The notes below the pieces were generated by a model. The model did not search any database and had not been told where the DNA came from. It saw nothing but the letters and a program-made list of their open reading frames with translations. From assembly GCA_963789885.1 (NCBI GenBank), contig CAWBNB010000005.1, positions 62,001-126,000 of the forward strand: DNA of 64,000 bases, in the 5' to 3' direction. The DNA is from DATEDA01 sp963789885 (lineage in GTDB: Bacteria > Pseudomonadota > Gammaproteobacteria > Burkholderiales > SG8-39). The position numbers and the translations under genes are program-made. Positions 60,129-64,000 of this stretch are shown here, in pieces; position 1 is the stretch's first letter; each line of letters opens with the position of its first letter.

Positions 60129-61739
60129 ATGCCGAGCTTCCTGCCCACCCAGCAGCCCGTCGTCGCCGACCTCAAGAGCTGCGAAGCCTGGCTCGCGCGC
60201 GCGGCGCTCGCCGACGCGCGGCAGGCCTGCCGCGAGCTGACCGGGCTGCTCGAGTCGCTCGAGGAGGTCTCCCCGCCCGAAGCGCCGTACGTCGAGGTGC
60301 TCGAGCGGCTGCGCGAGCCGATCGTGGTCGCGCAATCCGAACACGGGAAGAAGTTCGCCGGCCGCCCGCTGCCCCTCAAGGACTACGAGATCGGCGCCTT
60401 CGAGCAGGTCTACGATCTCTGGACCACGCTCGGCCGCGCCTACAAGCGGCTGCTCCGGAGCGCAGTCGAGGACGCGAGCCCCGATCTCGCCGACAAGAAG
60501 GCGCTGCTCGCGCAGCGCGCACTCGACTGCGTCGCCGAGCTGATGATGGTCCACTACCGCGCGCGCCGCGAGCTCGACAACGAGCTGTGGCAGGACCTGC
60601 ACCAGCTCTACGAAGCCGCCGAGCGGGCGGGAGTCACGATGACCACCGTCTCGGCCGGCCACCGCTCGAAGTCGGTGTCGACGTGCAACGAGGTGTACGT
60701 GCGCGCGCTGCTGCTCGCGCTCGCCAACCCGCCGGGGCTCGCGACGCGCGAGCTCCAGTGGACGCGCCGCTGGGCGTCGATGTGGGCCTACAAACTCGAT
60801 CTCGTCGCTGCGGCCGAGGACGCGCAGGGTTACGCGGTCGACCTCGCCGGCAATCAGCCGCCCGCCTGGATCAAGGCCGACGCGGCGAACTCCACGACCC
60901 GATTCCTCGAGACGGCGAACCTGCGGCGGAGCGTCCGCAGCCGCGTGAAGAAGCTCGAGTCCGGCGTCGACCCGCAGACGCTCGGCCTCGGCAAGGACTG
61001 CGTGCAGCCCGACGTCGGGCGTCTGCTCGCGCAGCTCGCGCGCGTCTGGGTCGAGGTGCCGGCGCCGCGCCAGTTCACCCGCCGGCTGGTCGCGGCGCGC
61101 GCCGAGCTCGTGAGCGGGCTCGAGTCGATCCACGTCGCGATCAGCGGCAAGGCCTTCAAGAGCGCGGGCGCCGGGCGCCACTGGGACTACTCGCGGCGCG
61201 ACGCCGAGCAGATCGCGATCTACCAGGGCGCGCGGGCCTCGGAGAGTGACGGCGCGGACGCCGCCGCCGCCGCGTTCACCGCCGAGAAATGGGAAACGCT
61301 CGACGAAAGCGCGAACGGGTTCCGGATCCGCCGCAAGGGACCGGGCGAGCGGCTCTCGCTCGGGCAGCTCGTGGGCCTGCGGCCCGCCGGCGCGCGCGGG
61401 TTCATCCTGTCGGAGGTGCGGTGGTTGATGGCGGGGATCGACGGCTCGCTGACGGTCGGCGCGTCCGCGCTCCCGGGCCTCGCCAAGGCGGTCGCCGTGC
61501 GGCCGGCGAGCACGCCCAACAACGTGCCCGAGGCGTACGTGCAGGCGTTCCTGCTGCCGAACGCCGCCGCACAGCCGAGCTCGCTCGTCATGCCGTCGGG
61601 CTGGTATCAGCAGGCGCGCGAGCTCGAGGTGCGCGACGAGGACGAGCTGATCCGTGTGAAGCTCGCCGGTCTCGCGCAGCGCGGCTACGACTACGACCGC
61701 GCCAACTTCTCGCTCGTCTCCCCTACGGCGACCGCCTGA
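60129..61739 (+). CDS. Uncharacterised conserved protein, helical N-terminus with a C-terminal beta domain (possible PilZ-like)
   Basis: A 536-residue cytoplasmic protein without signal or membrane segments. Residues about 1-400 are helical (KSCEAWLARAALADARQACREL); residues about 415-530 form a beta-rich region with RIRRKGPGERLSLGQLVGLRP that vaguely resembles a PilZ cyclic-di-GMP domain. I do not recognise it with confidence; similar sequences in Burkholderiales are sometimes labelled cyclic-di-GMP-binding. The ATG at 60129 is preferred because the likely -10 (60055) makes the earlier ATG at 60063 fall before the transcript start. Its 3' end overlaps convergent phoR by 49 bp. Confidence 0.55.
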   Translation: MPSFLPTQQPVVADLKSCEAWLARAALADARQACRELTGLLESLEEVSPPEAPYVEVLERLREPIVVAQSEHGKKFAGRPLPLKDYEIGAFEQVYDLWTTLGRAYKRLLRSAVEDASPDLADKKALLAQRALDCVAELMMVHYRARRELDNELWQDLHQLYEAAERAGVTMTTVSAGHRSKSVSTCNEVYVRALLLALANPPGLATRELQWTRRWASMWAYKLDLVAAAEDAQGYAVDLAGNQPPAWIKADAANSTTRFLETANLRRSVRSRVKKLESGVDPQTLGLGKDCVQPDVGRLLAQLARVWVEVPAPRQFTRRLVAARAELVSGLESIHVAISGKAFKSAGAGRHWDYSRRDAEQIAIYQGARASESDGADAAAAAFTAEKWETLDESANGFRIRRKGPGERLSLGQLVGLRPAGARGFILSEVRWLMAGIDGSLTVGASALPGLAKAVAVRPASTPNNVPEAYVQAFLLPNAAAQPSSLVMPSGWYQQARELEVRDEDELIRVKLAGLAQRGYDYDRANFSLVSPTATA

Positions 61740-63043
61740 GGCGGTAGCCGCTTCACGCGCCGCGGCGGGAACACCGCGGCAAACCGGCTGCCCTTCCCGA
61801 CCTCGCTTGTCACCTCGAGCCGCGCCTGGTGGCGCGTGAGCACGTGCTTGACGATGGCGAGCCCGAGGCCGGTGCCGCCGGTGTCGCGCGAGCGGCTCGT
61901 GTCGACGCGGTAGAACCGCTCGGTGAGCCGCGGGATGTGCCGCGGCTCGATGCCGATGCCGGTGTCTTCCACCGCGATCCACCCCTCGCCGTCGTGCTCG
62001 GTCCACTCGATCGTGATGCGGCCGTCGCGCGGCGTGTAGCGGATCGCGTTCGATACGAGGTTCGTGATCGCGCTCCGCATCTCGTGCTCGTCGCCCCAGA
62101 GGGTCGCCGGCGGACCGGGCCTGAGCTGCACGGTGTGCCGGCCGCCCGAGAGCGCGCGCGCCTCCTCGGCGAGCGCGCCGAGGAAGCGGTGGACGTCGAT
62201 CGCCGACTCGCGCGCGGGCTGCGCGCTCGACTCGAGCGCCGAAAGCGTCAGGAGATCCTCGATCAGCCGCAGCATCCGGTCGGTCTGGGTGCGCATCAGC
62301 CCGAGCACCTGCCGGCCGCGGGCCTCCTCGATCCGCACGTTGCCGTCGGCGATCGTCTCGAGAAATCCGCTCACCACCGTGAGCGGCGTCTTCAACTCGT
62401 GCGAAACGTTCGCGACGAAGTCGCGTCGCATCGTCTCGAGGCGCTCCCACTGGGTGATGTCGCGCGCGAGCAGGAGCTTCTCGTCCTGGCCGTACGGGAC
62501 GATCCGGAGCGAGAGCACGAGCTCCTCGCCGCGCGCGAGGCGCAGCGTGAACGGCTGGTCGTACGCGCCGCTCTTCAGGTACGCGACGAAATCGGGGTTG
62601 CGGACGAGGTTGAGGATCGGCTGGCCGGCGTCGCGCCGCGCGTCGACCCCGTAGTAGCGCTCGGCCGTCGCGTTCGCCCACACGATGCGATCCTCGGCGT
62701 CGAGCACGATCACCCCGTCGGGCATCGCCTGCGCCGCGCTCCGGAAGCGCGCGAGCTGCGCCGTGAGGCGGTGCTGGTGCTGCGTCGTCGAGCGCATGAA
62801 GCGGTAGAGCCGCGAGAACACGTGCTCCCACACGCCGGAGCCCATCGGCACCGGCGTCCCGGGCGGGTCGCGGAGCCAGCCGACGAGCGCGCGCAGATTG
62901 ACGAGGTGCCGGAGAAGGACGAACGCGAGACCGATGCCGAGAATGCCGAGCGACCAGGCCGGGCCTTGCAGCGGCCACGCGATCAGCGCGACGATCGCAA
63001 ACCCGCCGAGGGTGAGCGCGGTTCGCGTCCAGATGGGATTCAC
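61691..63043 (-). CDS. phoR: Phosphate regulon sensor histidine kinase PhoR
   Basis: A 450-residue membrane histidine kinase. Two N-terminal helices (about 8-50), a PAS domain (about 105-210, DGVIVLDAEDRIVWANATAE), HisKA with VSHELKTPL and an HATPase domain with NLVSNAIRYTPRDG and GTGLGLAIVKHV. The layout matches PhoR, which senses phosphate through the Pst system. phoB is 104 bp upstream on the same strand. The 3' end overlaps the convergent gene by 49 bp. Confidence 0.93.
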   Translation of the reverse strand: MNPIWTRTALTLGGFAIVALIAWPLQGPAWSLGILGIGLAFVLLRHLVNLRALVGWLRDPPGTPVPMGSGVWEHVFSRLYRFMRSTTQHQHRLTAQLARFRSAAQAMPDGVIVLDAEDRIVWANATAERYYGVDARRDAGQPILNLVRNPDFVAYLKSGAYDQPFTLRLARGEELVLSLRIVPYGQDEKLLLARDITQWERLETMRRDFVANVSHELKTPLTVVSGFLETIADGNVRIEEARGRQVLGLMRTQTDRMLRLIEDLLTLSALESSAQPARESAIDVHRFLGALAEEARALSGGRHTVQLRPGPPATLWGDEHEMRSAITNLVSNAIRYTPRDGRITIEWTEHDGEGWIAVEDTGIGIEPRHIPRLTERFYRVDTSRSRDTGGTGLGLAIVKHVLTRHQARLEVTSEVGKGSRFAAVFPPRRVKRLPPQAVAVGETSEKLARS

Positions 63044-63147
63044 GGCACGGGCGAGGGACTGCTAGCCGGCGCGAACGTTAGCAGAAATTACGCTGTCATT
63101 CCGGCGCACGTCTGCCGCGCGCGCCGCGACTGCCGGCCGCGTCCAGG

Positions 63148-63834
63148 TCAGTTCGCCGCCAGGCGGTAACCGGACCCACGCACAGTCTCGATCAACCGGT
63201 CGTGCCCGGTCGGCTCGAGCGCTTTCCGCAGCCGCCGGATGTGCACGTCGACGGTGCGCTCCTCCACGAACACGTGGTCGCCCCACACCTGGTCGAGGAG
63301 ATGCGTGCGGCTGTGCACGCGCTCCGGGTGCGCCATGAGGAAATGGAGGAGGCGGAATTCGGTCGGCCCGAGCTCGAGCTGGGTGCCGCGCGCGCTCACG
63401 CGGTGCGTGGCCGGGTCGAGCCGCAGGCCCGAGATCTCGATCGGCTCGTCGGTGAGCTCCGGCGCGCGCCGGCGCAGCACCGCCTTGATCCGCGCGAGCA
63501 GCTCGCGCGGGCTGAACGGCTTGGTGACGTAGTCGTCGGCGCCGGCGTCGAGCCCGGTGACCTTGTCCTGCTCCTGGCCGCGCGCCGTCAGCATGATGAT
63601 CGGGACCTGCTTGGTGCGCTCGTCCTGGCGGAGCCGCCGGGCGAAGCTCGCGCCCGACTGGCCCGGCAGCATCCAGTCGAGGAGGATCAGGTCGGGCAGG
63701 GCGTGCCGGACGAGCTCGCCCGCCTGCTCCGCGTCGCGCGCGCGGAGCACGTGGTGGCCGGCGTGCTCGAGGTTCAGGGCGAGCAGCTCCTGGATCGCCG
63801 GCTCGTCTTCGACCACGAGGATGTTTGCGGGCAT
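63148..63834 (-). CDS. phoB: Phosphate regulon response regulator PhoB
   Basis: A 228-residue OmpR-family regulator. Receiver (about 1-120) with VVEDEP, the phosphoacceptor Asp in LLDWMLPG and KPFSPREL; DNA-binding winged helix (about 130-225) with VDVHIRRLRKALEP and VRGSGYRL. The whole matches PhoB. A Pho box upstream suggests autoregulation; phoR is downstream. Confidence 0.95.
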   Translation of the reverse strand: MPANILVVEDEPAIQELLALNLEHAGHHVLRARDAEQAGELVRHALPDLILLDWMLPGQSGASFARRLRQDERTKQVPIIMLTARGQEQDKVTGLDAGADDYVTKPFSPRELLARIKAVLRRRAPELTDEPIEISGLRLDPATHRVSARGTQLELGPTEFRLLHFLMAHPERVHSRTHLLDQVWGDHVFVEERTVDVHIRRLRKALEPTGHDRLIETVRGSGYRLAAN

Positions 63835-63878
63835 GAACGGGCTGTGCGAGGTTCCGAAGCGGAGTTTATGGCGCGAGC

Positions 63879-63896
63879 ATGACAGTTTTGTTACTG
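63879..63896 (-). promoter_or_regulatory. Pho box upstream of phoB
   Basis: CAGTAACAAAACTGTCAT on the minus strand: two 7-bp half-sites with an AAAA spacer, the second a perfect CTGTCAT and the first 5 of 7. It lies 45 bp before the phoB ATG and a CATAAA -10-like element (63865-63870) follows eight bases later, the usual spacing for a PhoB-activated promoter. Confidence 0.7.
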
Positions 63897-63957
63897 TCCG
63901 TCCGGCTACTCCGGTCCGGCCCTTTCAGTATCCTGCAGTCTTCCGGCGCGCACCCTC

Positions 63958-64000
63958 ATGGTCGATCGCAACGCCCCCGTCCCCACCGAGATCAAGCTGC
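63958..64000 (+). CDS. Start of a DUF971-like gene (truncated by the window end)
   Basis: Only 14 codons are visible, MVDRNAPVPTEIKL. The PTEIKL opening resembles the N-termini of DUF971 proteins (the gamma-butyrobetaine hydroxylase N-terminal domain family) in Betaproteobacteria. Divergent from phoB and so sharing its promoter region. Too short to be sure. Confidence 0.45.
   Translation, partial: MVDRNAPVPTEIKL

Overview
This 64 kb window is GC-rich chromosomal DNA with nearly every gap under 250 bp. It most resembles a member of the Betaproteobacteria, probably Burkholderiales. The pointers are periplasmic Bug/TctC solute receptors without local transporters, the mreBCD-mrdA-rodA-rlpA-dacC-dat-lipBA order, a gatCAB operon divergent from mreB, a phoBR pair beside a likely DUF971 gene, and DUF883/YqjE/YqjK and BPSS1780-type proteins. 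I found no rRNA, tRNA, CRISPR array, transposase or phage gene.

Layout. 0-5.4 kb: aromatic ring-cleavage genes (gentisate 1,2-dioxygenase-like cupin, dienelactone hydrolase, FAH hydrolase, 2-keto-4-pentenoate hydratase) around a divergent IclR regulator. 5.5-8.7 kb: DUF883/YqjE/YqjK trio, exonuclease III, pyrE and a DUF4124 protein. 8.8-12.0 kb: gatCAB. 12.1-22.7 kb: cell shape and peptidoglycan genes running into lipoate synthesis. 22.7-31.6 kb: two thioredoxin-fold proteins, polA, a LOG-family gene, thrB, a membrane protein, and a hemerythrin plus cytochrome c pair. 31.6-47.2 kb: an accessory catabolic island with divergent operons (cyclase, Bug receptor, enolase-superfamily dehydratase and PNPOx proteins on one side; ThDP enzyme, class II aldolase, MmgE/PrpD, NDP-forming acyl-CoA synthetase, CoA transferase and acyl-CoA dehydrogenase on the other), closed by two more Bug receptors. 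47.3-53.7 kb: a small lipoprotein, a histidine phosphatase fused to a BASS-like membrane domain, and a 1316-residue flavin/Fe-S oxidoreductase. 53.8-59.9 kb: a redox locus with a truncated sugar dehydrogenase lipoprotein, cytochrome b561, a truncated TonB receptor, a diheme cytochrome c, a PQQ alcohol dehydrogenase with a lanthanide-type Asp-x-Asp, and an ankyrin plus YVTN beta-propeller protein. 60.1-64 kb: an unidentified 536-residue protein, phoR, phoB with a Pho box, and the start of a DUF971-like gene.

The main finds are the phosphatase/BASS-like fusion, the PQQ locus with its ankyrin-propeller partner and two amputated flanking genes, a 13-bp palindrome shared by two distant promoter regions, a PmrA/QseB-like box before the hemerythrin operon, and the catabolic island of unknown substrate. 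At least four conserved genes (yqjE, gatA, mrdA, rlpA), and probably the sugar dehydrogenase lipoprotein, carry single-base frameshifts. Because gatA and mrdA are normally essential, these look more like sequence errors than gene decay, and protein-level conclusions there should be read accordingly.
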